Source: Micromonospora sp. MA102 (GTDB lineage: Bacteria; Actinomycetota; Actinomycetes; Mycobacteriales; Micromonosporaceae). From it: 64,000 nucleotides of DNA. Shown piece after piece: positions 50,838 through 60,001 of the stretch (within the stretch, counting starts at the first letter, position 1; each line of letters starts with the position of its first letter). The stretch lies in the NCBI RefSeq assembly GCF_025460765.1, contig NZ_JAMWEG010000005.1, positions 248,001-312,000 on the forward strand, given 5' to 3'. The translations under genes were made by a program, and so were the position numbers. Under the pieces are notes generated by a model. That model had not been told where the DNA came from and did no database searches. It saw only the letters and a list, made by a program, of their open reading frames with translations.

Positions 50838-51182
50838 GTGCAGAACCTTGCAGCAGGTGGCGGAGGAGCCGGCGGTCTGACGCCGATCCTCATGATCGCT
50901 CTGCTCTTCGGCGTCATGTACTTCATGATGATCCGCCCTCAGCAGAAGCGTCGCCGTGAGGCCGAGCAGATGCAGTCCGCGCTCGGCGTGGGCGACGAGG
51001 TCGTCACCATCGGCGGGCTCTACGGCACGGTGACCGGGGTCGAGGACGAGACCGTTCTGCTCGAGGTGGCCCCGGGCGTGCAGACCCGGTACGCCCGCCC
51101 GGCGATCGCCCGCGTGGTCAAGCGGGTCGAGGTCCCGGAGGCGGAGACGATCACCGAGGAAGCCGAGTCGGTCAAGGAGTGA
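50838..51182 (+). CDS. yajC: Preprotein translocase accessory subunit YajC
   Basis: A 114-residue protein (from GTG 50838): one N-terminal membrane helix (LTPILMIALLFGVMYFMMIR) followed by the YajC signature RPQQKRRREAEQMQSALGVG and a small beta domain (DEVVTIGGLYGTVTGVED). It associates with SecDF at the membrane. GTG 50838 has GGGAAGG with 9-nt spacing; ATG 50820 is the main alternative (GGAGG but only 3-nt spacing). Precedes secD by 222 bp, a gap with no other recognised feature besides short GC-rich inverted repeats. Confidence 0.93.
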   Translation: MQNLAAGGGGAGGLTPILMIALLFGVMYFMMIRPQQKRRREAEQMQSALGVGDEVVTIGGLYGTVTGVEDETVLLEVAPGVQTRYARPAIARVVKRVEVPEAETITEEAESVKE

Positions 51183-51404
51183 CCACCGGCCCCTTACGGG
51201 GCAGCGGATTCACTCACACAAGTGGATAGTTGGGTCGGCGTCCGACGCCGGCACGCGGGGACCCCGCGCGACGCCGCCGCGTCGTGCGCCGGGTAGGCGT
51301 GCCGTCCGGCGGCGCCGGCCCCCGGAGCAGTCGGGCGGACACCCCCGGCCCGACAATCCCGCCGCTGCCGAAGCGGCGCGACCGTACAGGGAGACAGGAC
51401 AGCC

Positions 51405-53351
51405 GTGGCACCACCTCAGGGACAGATGCGCCCCGGACGGCAGCTCGCCGTACTCGGGTTCATCTTCGTCGTCCTCTATCTTTTGGTGTTCTTCTCGGGC
51501 GGCGCCAGCGGTGGCTGGAAGGATCGGCTGGAGCCCCGGCTCGGCCTGGACCTCGTCGGCGGCACCCGGCTGACGCTCGAGGCCACCAACACCGTGGACG
51601 GCAAGCCGCCGACCTCCGCCAACCTGGAGGAGGCGCGCCAGATCATCGAGAACCGGGTCAACGCCTTCGGCGTGGCCGAGGCCGAGGTGGTCACCGAGGG
51701 CAACCGGAACATCGTCATCTCCCTGCCCGGCCAGAACCGGGACCTCACGAACGTCGGTGAGGCCGCCGAGCTGCGCTTCCGCAAGGTGCTCAAGGCCACC
51801 GACGGCAGCGGCGCCGCCGCCGCGCCGGCGCCGACCGCCAGCGCCACCCCGGCTCCCTCGGGCAGCGCCACCCCGGCCCCCTCCGGCAGCGCGACGCCGA
51901 CGCCGTCCGGCAGCGCCGCGCCGAAGCTGACCCCGAGCGCCGGAGCCAAGGCCACCACGTCGCCGAGCGCCGGCGGGCAGGGCGGCATGGCCCCGACGCC
52001 GAGCGCCAGCGCCGCCGCGCCGACCCCGTCGGCGACGCCGAGCGCCGCCAGCCCGAGCCCGAGCGCCAGCGCCGAACCGGTGCCGCAGAGCGTCGAGCAG
52101 CAGCGCAAGGCCATCGAGCAGAAGGTGGGCGCGGCCGCCTGGGCCGCCGCCTCGGGCCTCCAGGCGCCGGCCGACCTGACCGCCGACCCGTCGCTGGCCG
52201 ACAAGCTCAAGCCGTTCGGCACGCTCTCCCCGCAGGAGATCGCGGTGCTGCCGGTCGGGATGCAGTTCAACGTCCCGACCATCACCTGCGCCCAGCTCGA
52301 CGACCGGCCCGCCGCGTCGATCAAGGACGAGAACCAGCAGGCGGTGGCCTGCGAGTCCGGCGCCAAGTACCTGCTCGACAAGGCCAAGGTGCTGGGCACC
52401 GACGTCGACGACGCCAACGCCGTGCTCGACCAGACCAGCTCCTGGGTGGTCAGCCTGAACTTCACCGGCAAGGGCCAGGAGAAGTGGACCGCGCTGACCC
52501 GCGAGGCGTTCAACAACGAGGGTCAGGCCTGCGACCAGACCGCGCTCGGCCAGGACGGCAAGTGCCGGGTCGCCGTGGTGCTGGACAACGAGATCGTCTC
52601 CTCCCCGGAGATCCAGGGCGTGCTGACCGGTGACTCGCAGATCACCGGCAGCTTCGACAACAAGAGCGCCAACGCGCTGGCCAGCCAGCTCCGCTACGGC
52701 GCGCTGCCGGTGACCTTCGAGCCGCAGGAGCAGCAGAACGTCACTGCGACGCTGGGTGACAGCCACCTCAAGGCGGGCCTGCTGGCGGCCGGCATCGGCA
52801 TGCTGCTGGTCATCATCTACTCGTTCTTCTACTACCGGCTGCTCGGCTCGGTCATCTTCCTGAGCCTCGTGCTCTCGGCGCTGCTGGTCTTCGGCGCACT
52901 CGTGGTGCTCGGCCGGTCGATCGGATTCACCCTCACCCTCGCCGGCATCGCCGGCATGATCGTCTCACTCGGTGTGGCGGCGGACTCGTTCGTCATCTAC
53001 TTCGAGCGGCTCAAGGACGAGATCCGGGAGGGGCGCAGCCCGCGCAGCGCGGTGCCGCGGGCGTGGATCCGGGCCCGCCGGACGATCATCTCGGCGAACG
53101 CCATCACCCTGATGTCGGCCGTGGTGCTCTACATCGTCTCGGTCGGCGCGGTGAAGGGCTTCGCCTTCGCGCTCGGCCTGGCGACCGTCCTCGACCTGCT
53201 CGTCGTCTTTCTCTTCCGTCACCCGATCATGACGATGTTCGCCCGGACCCGGGCGTTCCTGTCCCCGCGGGTCAGCGGTCTCGGCCGGGCCCTGCCGGCC
53301 CGGTCGGCCGAGTCGGGCTCCGCCCGCAACCCGCGCGTCAAGGAGGCCTGA
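51405..53351 (+). CDS. secD: Protein translocase subunit SecD
   Basis: A 648-residue membrane protein using the proton gradient to complete Sec export. First helix ~11-30, the P1 region (LDLVGGTRLTLEA; ENRVNAFGVAEAEV), an inserted low-complexity segment of ~95 residues rich in Ala/Pro/Ser/Thr (~138-230), the P1 head region, then five helices with LKAGLLAAGIGMLLVIIYSF and AADSFVIYFERLKDEIREG. The insertion contains three 24-bp tandem repeats and makes the protein longer than usual. GTG start after AGGGAGACAGG. secF follows one base after the stop. Confidence 0.95.
   Translation: MAPPQGQMRPGRQLAVLGFIFVVLYLLVFFSGGASGGWKDRLEPRLGLDLVGGTRLTLEATNTVDGKPPTSANLEEARQIIENRVNAFGVAEAEVVTEGNRNIVISLPGQNRDLTNVGEAAELRFRKVLKATDGSGAAAAPAPTASATPAPSGSATPAPSGSATPTPSGSAAPKLTPSAGAKATTSPSAGGQGGMAPTPSASAAAPTPSATPSAASPSPSASAEPVPQSVEQQRKAIEQKVGAAAWAAASGLQAPADLTADPSLADKLKPFGTLSPQEIAVLPVGMQFNVPTITCAQLDDRPAASIKDENQQAVACESGAKYLLDKAKVLGTDVDDANAVLDQTSSWVVSLNFTGKGQEKWTALTREAFNNEGQACDQTALGQDGKCRVAVVLDNEIVSSPEIQGVLTGDSQITGSFDNKSANALASQLRYGALPVTFEPQEQQNVTATLGDSHLKAGLLAAGIGMLLVIIYSFFYYRLLGSVIFLSLVLSALLVFGALVVLGRSIGFTLTLAGIAGMIVSLGVAADSFVIYFERLKDEIREGRSPRSAVPRAWIRARRTIISANAITLMSAVVLYIVSVGAVKGFAFALGLATVLDLLVVFLFRHPIMTMFARTRAFLSPRVSGLGRALPARSAESGSARNPRVKEA
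51843..51914 (+). repeat. Three 24-bp tandem repeats inside secD
   Basis: The units encode ATPAPSGS, ATPAPSGS and ATPTPSGS (residues ~147-170) within the Pro/Ala/Ser-rich insertion of SecD. DNA units begin GCCACCCCGGCTCCCTCGGG, with drift mainly at third positions. The array could expand or shrink by slippage. Confidence 0.85.
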
Positions 53352-53352
53352 G

Positions 53353-54546
53353 ATGGCTAAGAGTGGTCTGGCCGCCCGGCTCTACCGGGGCGAGGCCGAT
53401 CTCAATATCGTCGGGAAGCGCAAGCTCTGGTTCGGCGTGGCCGGTGTGCTGGTGCTCATCGCCGTGCTGAGCTTCGCGATCAGCGGCTTCAAGCTCGGCA
53501 TCGAGTTCGCCGGTGGCAACTCCTTCCAGGTGCCGGCCAGCGTCGGCACGCTGGAGCAGGCCGAGGCGAAGGTCGACGCGGCGCTCGCGGCCAAGGGCGG
53601 CGGCGCCGAGGTGGTCACCGCGCAGAAGGTCGGCAGCACCAGCGGCGAGTACTACGAGCTGCGCACCGGGCAGCTCACCGCGGAGCAGGCCAACCAGGTC
53701 AAGACCGAGATGGCGCAGTCGTTCGGCATCAACGCCGACCAGATCAGTGGCAGCCAGGTCTCCGAGGCGTGGGGCAGTCAGGTGACCTCCCGCGCCCTGC
53801 TCGGCCTGGTGATCTTCGTCGCGGTGGTGGCGATCTACCTGATCCTCCGCTTCGAGTGGCGGATGGCGGTCGCCGCCATCGCGTCGCTGTTCACCAACCT
53901 CGTGCTCACCGCCGGCATCTACTCGCTGGTCGGTTTTGAGGTCACCCCGTCGACGATCATCGGCTTCCTGACCATCCTGGGCTTCGCGCTCTACGACGTG
54001 GTGGTGGTCTTCGACAAGGTCCAGGAGAACACCCGCGGCATCACCGCGAACAACAACCAGACCTATGGCGAGGCGGCCAACCTGGCGTTGAACCAGAGCC
54101 TCATGCGGTCGCTGAACACCTCGGTGGTCGCCCTGCTCCCGGTCGGCGGCCTGCTCTTCATCGGCGCCGGCCTGCTCGGCGCGGGCACCCTGAAGGACCT
54201 GGGTCTGGTGCTCTTCGTCGGTATGGCGGTGGCCTTCCTGACCTCGATCCTCCTGGCCACTCCGCTGCTGGTGCTGCTCAAGAACCAGGACCCGCGGATC
54301 AGCGCGCACAACAAGCGGGTGCTGGCCCGCCGGGGCGCCATCGCGCGCGGCGAGGTCACGCCGAAGGGCGCGCCGCGGGCCGCGGCGGCCACCGCGGACG
54401 AGACCATCGACCCCGAGGCGGCCGCTCTGGCCGGCGCCGCCCCGAAGGTCGGCGCCCGGCCGGCCGGCAAGCGCCCCAGCGGCGCCCGCGGTGGGCGTCC
54501 GGCCGGCGGCGGGGGCAACCGGCCCGGCGGCGCGAAGCGCCGCTGA
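53353..54546 (+). CDS. secF: Protein translocase subunit SecF
   Basis: A 397-residue partner of SecD with six membrane helices. SecF motifs: GIEFAGGNSFQVP in the first loop, and DVVVVFDKVQENTRGI and GLGLVLF-like LKDLGLVLFVGMAVAFLTSI in the C-terminal half. It has a ~90-residue cytoplasmic tail, first Ala-rich then Gly/Arg/Pro-rich and basic (GGGGNRPGGAKRR), longer than in E. coli SecF. ATG immediately after secD, same operon. A strong hairpin follows. Confidence 0.95.
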   Translation: MAKSGLAARLYRGEADLNIVGKRKLWFGVAGVLVLIAVLSFAISGFKLGIEFAGGNSFQVPASVGTLEQAEAKVDAALAAKGGGAEVVTAQKVGSTSGEYYELRTGQLTAEQANQVKTEMAQSFGINADQISGSQVSEAWGSQVTSRALLGLVIFVAVVAIYLILRFEWRMAVAAIASLFTNLVLTAGIYSLVGFEVTPSTIIGFLTILGFALYDVVVVFDKVQENTRGITANNNQTYGEAANLALNQSLMRSLNTSVVALLPVGGLLFIGAGLLGAGTLKDLGLVLFVGMAVAFLTSILLATPLLVLLKNQDPRISAHNKRVLARRGAIARGEVTPKGAPRAAAATADETIDPEAAALAGAAPKVGARPAGKRPSGARGGRPAGGGGNRPGGAKRR

Positions 54547-54570
54547 CCGCCACCCGGTAGGGATCGACCC

Positions 54571-54614
54571 GGCGGCGTCCGCCATGCTGTGAAAGCGGCA
54601 TGACGGACGCCGCC
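54571..54614 (+). terminator. Strong hairpin between secF and apt covering an apparent start codon
   Basis: GGCGGCGTCCG (54571-54581) pairs with CGGACGCCGCC (54604-54614); inside, CATGC (54583-54587) pairs with GCATG (54598-54602). This ~16-bp stem buries the ATG at 54600. It probably ends or attenuates the sec transcript and argues for a downstream apt start. Confidence 0.6.
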
Positions 54615-54641
54615 GTCGTTCGAGAGGACATGGGACGCACC

Positions 54642-55208
54642 GTGACGGAGACCCACACCACCGGGGTACGGGGAGACAGCGGCCCGGAGGTCGCCCAACT
54701 GGTCGCCAGCCGGGTGCTGGACGTGCCGGACTTCCCGAAGCCCGGGGTCATGTTCAAGGACCTGATGCCGCTCTTCGCCGACGGCACGGCCTTCCGCGAG
54801 GTGATCGACGGGATCATCGCGTACCACGGGCGGGACTCGTTCGACGCGGTGGTCGGCATCGAGGCGCGGGGGTTCGTGCTGGCCGCGGCGGTCGCGTACG
54901 CCACCGGGGTCGGCGTGGTGCCGGTGCGCAAGGCCGGCAAGCTGCCCCGGGCCACCCACTCGGCCTCCTACGCCCTGGAGTACGGCGAGGCGACCCTGGA
55001 GGTCCACCAGGACGCCTTCACGGCCGGCCACCGGGTCCTGGTCCTGGACGACGTGCTCGCCACCGGCGGCACCGCGGAGGCCACCCTGGACCTGGTGGAG
55101 CGGGCCGGCGGCACCGTGGTCGGCTTCACGGTCCTCATGGAGCTGAGCTTCCTCAAGGGGCGGGAGCGGCTCGCTCCGCGTCCGGTCCATGCCCTGCTGA
55201 CCGTTTGA
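54642..55208 (+). CDS. apt: Adenine phosphoribosyltransferase
   Basis: A 188-residue purine-salvage enzyme making AMP from adenine and PRPP. The PRPP-binding motif is VLVLDDVLATGGTAEATLDL (~residues 128-147); the family start VPDFPKPGVMFKDLMPLFAD and GIEARGFVLAAAVAYATGVG are intact. GTG 54642 is chosen because it gives the usual family length and lies outside the hairpin that buries ATG 54600; ATG 54630 is also in frame. In actinobacteria apt commonly lies between secF and rel, as here. Confidence 0.93.
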   Translation: MTETHTTGVRGDSGPEVAQLVASRVLDVPDFPKPGVMFKDLMPLFADGTAFREVIDGIIAYHGRDSFDAVVGIEARGFVLAAAVAYATGVGVVPVRKAGKLPRATHSASYALEYGEATLEVHQDAFTAGHRVLVLDDVLATGGTAEATLDLVERAGGTVVGFTVLMELSFLKGRERLAPRPVHALLTV

Positions 55209-55219
55209 CCCCGCCGGCC

Positions 55220-55251
55220 CGCCGGACGGTCCTGGCGCGGTCCGTCCGGCG
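55220..55251 (+). terminator. Hairpin after apt
   Basis: CGCCGGACGG (55220-55229) pairs perfectly with CCGTCCGGCG (55242-55251), 12-nt loop, 11 bp after the apt stop. The same CCGGACGG/CCGTCCGG arms recur in the rel leader hairpin. Confidence 0.6.
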
Positions 55252-55297
55252 GAGCGGCGGCGTACCCTGCGTACGGGTAGCATTGCCCTTTGCTTGA

Positions 55298-55317
55298 CCG
55301 GACGGGTGACCGTCCGG
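55298..55317 (+). promoter_or_regulatory. Leader hairpin upstream of rel
   Basis: CCGGACGG-GTGA-CCGTCCGG: 8-bp perfect stem with a GNRA-type GTGA tetraloop, about 125 bp before the rel start. TAGCAT at about 55278-55283 is a possible -10 just upstream, so the hairpin would lie at the 5' end of the mRNA and could stabilise it. Confidence 0.4.
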
Positions 55318-55441
55318 CGGCGCGGGGCTGCCGGGGCCGCGAGGTTCCGATGCCCGGCGCGGAACAACTCCGGCCCCTCGGCCGGTTGGACAGGACGTCG
55401 GCCGGACGGCCGGCGCTTCCCGGCGAGCGGTGAGGAGGCCG

Positions 55442-57910
55442 GTGTCCCACGATGTCGTCCCTCCGGTGGAGGGCACGGTGCACCCGACAGGCGACGCGGA
55501 CGGCTCGGTGACCGAGCGCAGCGGCAACCCGCCGGCGCGAGTGACCGGCACCGGCGGTGGGCCCGACGGGAAGGCGGACGGCGGGGCGGTCGTGGTGCCG
55601 TTCCCGACCGACGCCGCGGCGGATCCCACGCCCGGCGCCGGCTTCGCCCTTTCCAACGCGCCGACCGGCCGCAGGGTGCGCGCCCGGCTGGCCCGCTTCA
55701 ACGCGCCCTGGCAGACCTCGCAGGTCAGCGAGGTGCTGGAGCCGCTGATCGCCACCCACCGCGAGAACCACCCCAAGGCCGACGCCCGGCTGCTCCAGCG
55801 CGCCTTCGACACGGCCGCGCGCTGGCACTCGGGTCAGTACCGCAAGTCCGGTGACCCCTACATCACCCACCCGCTCGCGGTGGCGACCATCCTGGCCAAC
55901 CTCGGCATGGACACCACCACCCTGGTCGCGGCGCTGCTGCACGACACGATCGAGGACACGGAATACACCCTCGACCAGATGCGCGCCGACTTCGGCGGCG
56001 AGGTGGCCCTGCTGGTCGACGGCGTCACCAAGCTCGACAAGGTCAAGCTGGGCGACGCGGCCAAGGCGGAGACGATCCGCAAGATGGTCGTGGCCATGGC
56101 GAAGGACCCCCGGGTCCTGGTGATCAAGCTGGCCGACCGGCTGCACAACATGCGCACCCTGACCTTCCTGCCCCGCCCCAAGCAGGAGCAGAAGGCCAAG
56201 GAGACGCTGGAGATCCTCGCCCCGCTGGCCCACCGCCTCGGTATGAACACGATCAAGTGGGAGCTGGAGGACCTCGCCTTCGGCACGTTGTTCCCGAAGC
56301 GGTTCGAGGAGATCAACCGGCTGATCGGCGAGCACCAGCCGCAGCGCGAGGCGCTGCTGCGCCAGGTGACCCAGAAGGTGTCCACCGACCTCAAGGCCGC
56401 CAAGATCAAGGCGGAGACCACCGGCCGGCCGAAGCACCTCTACTCGATCTACCAGAAGATGATCGTGCGGGGGCGCGACTTCAACGACATCTACGACCTG
56501 GTCGGGGTGCGGATCCTGGTCGACACGGTGCGGGACTGCTACGCGGCGCTGGGTGTCATCCACGCCAACTGGCAGCCGGTGCCGGGCCGGTTCAAGGACT
56601 ACATCGCCATGCCCAAGTTCAACATGTACCAGTCGTTGCACACGACGGTCATCGGGCCCACCGGCAAGCCGGTGGAGATGCAGATCCGCACCTACGCGAT
56701 GCACCGCACCGCCGAGTTCGGCATCGCCGCGCACTGGAAGTACAAGGAGCACAAGGGCACCCCGGTGGTCGGCCCGCCGGCGCACATCGACGAGATGACC
56801 TGGCTGCGCCAGCTGCTGGACTGGCAGCGGGAGGCGGCCGACCCGAGCGAGTTCCTCGACGCGCTGCGGTTCGACCTGTCCAGCCAGGAGGTGTACGTCT
56901 TCACCCCCAAGGGTGACGTCATCCCGCTGCCGACCGGGTCGACGCCGGTGGACTTCGCGTACGCGGTGCACACCGAGGTCGGGCACAAGTGCATCGGCGC
57001 GCGGGTCAACGGCAAGCTGGTGCCGCTGGAGTCGACGCTGTCCAACGGCGACGTGATCGAGATCTTCACGTCGAAGTCCGACACGGCCGGCCCGACGCAG
57101 GACTGGTTGGGTTTCGTCAAGAGCCCCCGCGCCCGCACCAAGATCCGCCAGTACTTCAACAAGGAGCGGCGCGAGGAGGCGATCGAGGCCGGCAAGGACT
57201 CGATCGTCAAGGCGATGCGCAAGCAGGGCATGCCGTTGCAGCGGATGCTCACCTCGGACGCGCTCATGGCGATCGCCCGGGACCTGCACCTGGCCGACGT
57301 GGCCTCGCTCTACGCGGCGGTCGGCGACAGCCAGGTCTCGGCCCAGTCGGTGGTGCAGAAGCTGATGGCCGCGTACGGGGGCGAGGAGGGCGCGGCGGAG
57401 GACATCGCCGAGACCGCCGTCGCCACCCGTCCGCCGCGCAGCCGGCAGAGCAGCAGCGACCCGGGCGTCGTCGTCCGGGGCGTCAGCGACGTCTGGATCA
57501 AGCTGGCGCGCTGCTGCACGCCGGTGCCGCCGGACGCCGTCTTCGGCTTCGTCACCCGCTCCGGCGGGGTGAGCGTGCACCGGGACGACTGCGCCAACGC
57601 CGAAGACCTGCGCGCGCAGAGCGAGCGGGTGGTCGAGGTGAGCTGGAAGCTCACCTCCGCCTCGACCTTCCTGGTGGCCATCCAGGTGGAGGCCCTCGAC
57701 CGGCACAAGCTCCTCGCGGACGTGACCCGGGTGCTCTCCGACGAGCGGGTCAACATCCTCTCCGCGACGGTCACCACCACCCGGGACCGGGTGGCGGTGA
57801 GCCGGTTCAGCTTCGAGATGGCCGACCCGAAGCACCTCGGGCACCTGCTGGCCGCGGTCCGCAAGGTCGACGGCGTCTTCGACGCCTACCGGGTCACCTC
57901 CGGCGCCTGA
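55442..57910 (+). CDS. rel: Bifunctional (p)ppGpp synthetase/hydrolase Rel
   Basis: An 822-residue long RSH enzyme controlling the stringent response. Disordered N-terminus ~1-75; HD hydrolase domain with [15 protein letters not shown] (~residues 160-175); synthetase with [20 protein letters not shown] and [20 protein letters not shown] (~380-400; RFKD is the bifunctional form); TGS domain ([20 protein letters not shown]), zinc-finger (RCCTPVPPD) and C-terminal ACT domain. GTG 55442 follows GAGGAGG; GTG 55430 is in frame. Both activities look intact. Confidence 0.95.
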   Translation: MSHDVVPPVEGTVHPTGDADGSVTERSGNPPARVTGTGGGPDGKADGGAVVVPFPTDAAADPTPGAGFALSNAPTGRRVRARLARFNAPWQTSQVSEVLEPLIATHRENHPKADARLLQRAFDTAARWHSGQYRKSGDPYITHPLAVATILANLGMDTTTLVAALLHDTIEDTEYTLDQMRADFGGEVALLVDGVTKLDKVKLGDAAKAETIRKMVVAMAKDPRVLVIKLADRLHNMRTLTFLPRPKQEQKAKETLEILAPLAHRLGMNTIKWELEDLAFGTLFPKRFEEINRLIGEHQPQREALLRQVTQKVSTDLKAAKIKAETTGRPKHLYSIYQKMIVRGRDFNDIYDLVGVRILVDTVRDCYAALGVIHANWQPVPGRFKDYIAMPKFNMYQSLHTTVIGPTGKPVEMQIRTYAMHRTAEFGIAAHWKYKEHKGTPVVGPPAHIDEMTWLRQLLDWQREAADPSEFLDALRFDLSSQEVYVFTPKGDVIPLPTGSTPVDFAYAVHTEVGHKCIGARVNGKLVPLESTLSNGDVIEIFTSKSDTAGPTQDWLGFVKSPRARTKIRQYFNKERREEAIEAGKDSIVKAMRKQGMPLQRMLTSDALMAIARDLHLADVASLYAAVGDSQVSAQSVVQKLMAAYGGEEGAAEDIAETAVATRPPRSRQSSSDPGVVVRGVSDVWIKLARCCTPVPPDAVFGFVTRSGGVSVHRDDCANAEDLRAQSERVVEVSWKLTSASTFLVAIQVEALDRHKLLADVTRVLSDERVNILSATVTTTRDRVAVSRFSFEMADPKHLGHLLAAVRKVDGVFDAYRVTSGA

Positions 57911-57922
57911 CCGCACGACGAG

Positions 57923-57955
57923 AAGCGCCCGCCGGCTCCGAGCCGGCGGGCGCTT
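57923..57955. terminator. Strong bidirectional terminator after rel
   Basis: AAGCGCCCGCCGGCT (57923-57937) pairs with AGCCGGCGGGCGCTT (57941-57955), 3-nt loop, then TT and CG. A near-classical Rho-independent terminator shared with the convergent cyclophilin gene. Confidence 0.9.
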
Positions 57956-57971
57956 TTCGTTGCGGGGGCTG

Positions 57972-58814
57972 TCAGCCCTGGATGTCGCTCATGCTCAGCT
58001 TGTTGATGACGATCTCCTTCTTCGGGTGACCGCCGCCGGCCTGCTGGGCGAAGGCGCCGTCGTCACCGGCCGCGGCCACCTGCTTCACCAGGTCCATGCC
58101 GCCGGTGATGGTGCCGAGCACCGTGTAGTTCGGGTCGAGCTGGGAGTCGCCGTAGACGATGAAGAACTGGCTGCCCGTGCTGCCCGGCTGGCCGGAGTTG
58201 GCCATCGCGATGACGCCCTCCGGGTAGGGGGGCCGCTTGTTGGTGGGCAGGTTCTCCTCGGCCAGGTTGTAGCTCGGGCCGCCGGTGCCGTCGGTCTCCC
58301 GCCAGCCCTTGCCGGTCGCGCTCGGGTCGCCGCACTGGAGCACCTTGATGCCCTGGGTGACGAGCCGGTGACACTTCGTGTTGTCGAAGAAGCCCTTGCT
58401 GGCCAGCTGGGTGAAGCTGCCGGCGGTGCAGGGCACCAGGCTGCGGTCGAGCTTCGCGGTGATCGGGCCCAGGTTGGTGTCGATCGTCATGGTCTGGGTG
58501 CCCTTGTTGGCCTGCTGGGCCGGGGGCAGCCCGACGTCCTTGATCTGCTTCGGCCGCCCCTCCTTGGGGACCTCGGTGAACGCGCACTGCACGTTGCCCG
58601 TCGTGGCGGCGGTGTTCTGCTTCTTGTCGTCACCGCCGAGCGAGGTGGCGAGCCAGACGGTGCCGGCCACGACGAGCACCAGCACGGCCGCGGCGCCGAC
58701 GATGGCCTGGGTCTGCCGGCGCTTGCGGGCCTTGGCGGCACGCTCGGCCATCTCCCGCTCGAGGCGGGCCCGCGCCGCCGCGCGCTGCCGCTCTCTCGTG
58801 GACGTCACGGTCAC
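57972..58814 (-). CDS. Membrane-anchored cyclophilin-type peptidyl-prolyl isomerase
   Basis: 280 residues: basic coiled N-terminus (RERQRAAARARLEREMAERA), one membrane helix (AIVGAAAVLVLVVAGTVWLA, ~38-57), linker, and a C-terminal extracytoplasmic cyclophilin domain (~105-275). The active-site Arg is kept in NTKCHRLV (Arg150), with VLQCGDPSATG and GSTGSQFFIVYGDS. It speeds prolyl isomerisation in exported proteins. Cys pairs (QCAF, PCTAG, KCH, QCG) may form disulfides. GTG start after GAGGAG. Follows a paralogue by 59 bp in the same operon. Confidence 0.92.
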   Translation of the reverse strand: MTVTSTRERQRAAARARLEREMAERAAKARKRRQTQAIVGAAAVLVLVVAGTVWLATSLGGDDKKQNTAATTGNVQCAFTEVPKEGRPKQIKDVGLPPAQQANKGTQTMTIDTNLGPITAKLDRSLVPCTAGSFTQLASKGFFDNTKCHRLVTQGIKVLQCGDPSATGKGWRETDGTGGPSYNLAEENLPTNKRPPYPEGVIAMANSGQPGSTGSQFFIVYGDSQLDPNYTVLGTITGGMDLVKQVAAAGDDGAFAQQAGGGHPKKEIVINKLSMSDIQG

Positions 58815-58873
58815 TCCTCACATGCTTTTCGGGTGCGGCGGTGCTCGCCGCTGCTCAGGGTGGGGCGGCCGGG

Positions 58874-59743
58874 TCAGCCGGCGCTGGGGCTCGCCGCGGG
58901 CGCGCTCGTGGCGGCCGGCGCGGCGTTCGACTCGCCGACGGTGAGGCTCTGGATCACCACGTCCGTCTTCGGCTTGACCTTGGCCCCACTCCCATTGTCC
59001 ACGGTCGGCAGGGCGCCGATCTTCTCCACCACGTCGAGGCCGCCGGTGACCTTGCCGACGACGGTGTACGCCGGCGTGGCCGGGTTGAAGTCCTTGAAGA
59101 AGATCAGGAACTGGCTGCCGTTGCTGCCGGGCGGGTTGCCGATCATGGCGACCGTGCCCTTCGGGTACGCCGGGGGCTGCGCCGGCGCCGGCGAGGCGGA
59201 CGGGCTGGCCTCCGGCGCGGTGGGGACGTTCTCGTTGTAGAACGAGTAGGACGGGCCGCCCATGCCGCTGCCGCTCGGGTCGCCGCAGCGCAGCGCCCCC
59301 TCGGTGGTGATCTCGTGGCACTTGGTGTTGTCGTAGAACGACTTGCCGGCCAGGAACGAGATGCTGGCGGCGCCGCACGGTGCAGCGGCCAGGTCCAGGT
59401 CGGCGGTGATCGGGCCGCCCTGGTTGGTGGTGACCGTCATCGTCCGGGTGCCCTGGGTGGGCAGCCCGGTGGTGGCCGGCGTGCCCACGTCCTTGAGATT
59501 GGTGTTGGCCGTGGCGTCCTGCGGCGTCCAGAGGCAGGTGTCCTCGGCGGCCTGCTTCTTCGGGTCGGAGTCGAAGGCGCCGAGCGCCCAGGCCGAACCG
59601 ACCACGATCAACGCGAGCACCACGGCGGCGCCGACGCCGGCCTGGATCTGCCGGCGGCGCTTGGTGGCCGCGGCCCGCCGGGCGAGCTGCCGGTCGAGCT
59701 TGGCCCGCGCCAGTTTGCGCTGCCGGTCCCTGCTGGAAGCCAC
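58874..59743 (-). CDS. Second membrane-anchored cyclophilin, catalytically degenerate
   Basis: 289 residues with the same layout as its neighbour (basic N-terminus; helix VGAAVVLALIVVGSAWALGA; cyclophilin domain ~110-265; Pro/Ala/Ser tail). Key residues have changed: Arg of the CHR motif is Glu (CHEIT, Glu144), the Gln next to CGDP is Arg (ALRCGDP), and GSQFF is GSQFL. Catalysis is therefore doubtful; it may bind proline-rich chains as a chaperone. An Ala/Pro/Ser insertion (EASPSASPAPAQPPAYP) lies in the domain. GTG 59743 with AAGGGGAG is chosen; the 25-residue longer form lacks support. Confidence 0.88.
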   Translation of the reverse strand: MASSRDRQRKLARAKLDRQLARRAAATKRRRQIQAGVGAAVVLALIVVGSAWALGAFDSDPKKQAAEDTCLWTPQDATANTNLKDVGTPATTGLPTQGTRTMTVTTNQGGPITADLDLAAAPCGAASISFLAGKSFYDNTKCHEITTEGALRCGDPSGSGMGGPSYSFYNENVPTAPEASPSASPAPAQPPAYPKGTVAMIGNPPGSNGSQFLIFFKDFNPATPAYTVVGKVTGGLDVVEKIGALPTVDNGSGAKVKPKTDVVIQSLTVGESNAAPAATSAPAASPSAG

Positions 59744-59957
59744 CCGTGCTCCCCTTCCTCTACCCTGGTCGTCGCCGGCGCCGGGCGCTGCCCGCCCGCT
59801 GTTGCGGGGGTGCGCCACGCCACACGCCCGCCAGAGTGTACGGGTACCGGCTGGGAAAGTGGTGTACGAGGTCCGGCCTCGGTTTATCGGGCGTTGTCAC
59901 TGTGCCTGGCGGGGCGGCTGGGGCCGGTGGTCGGCGAAACCCGGTCGCCCGTGCGGC

Positions 59958-59963
59958 TAGGCT
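59958..59963 (+). promoter_or_regulatory. Probable -10 box of the MBL-hydrolase/hisS transcript
   Basis: TAGGCT lies 38 nt before the hydrolase GTG in the 258-bp divergent gap. On the other strand TACACT (59835-59840) may serve the cyclophilin operon. Nothing else recognisable is in this gap. Confidence 0.35.
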
Positions 59964-60001
59964 GCTGACAGGGACGACGACCGGACGGAAGGGGAGCGGA
60001 C

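Noticed and set aside
54968..57916. 982-codon open frame on the minus strand opposite rel
   Set aside because: It is antisense to an unmistakable rel gene, has Arg/Val/His-rich non-protein-like composition and arises from the strong third-position GC bias.
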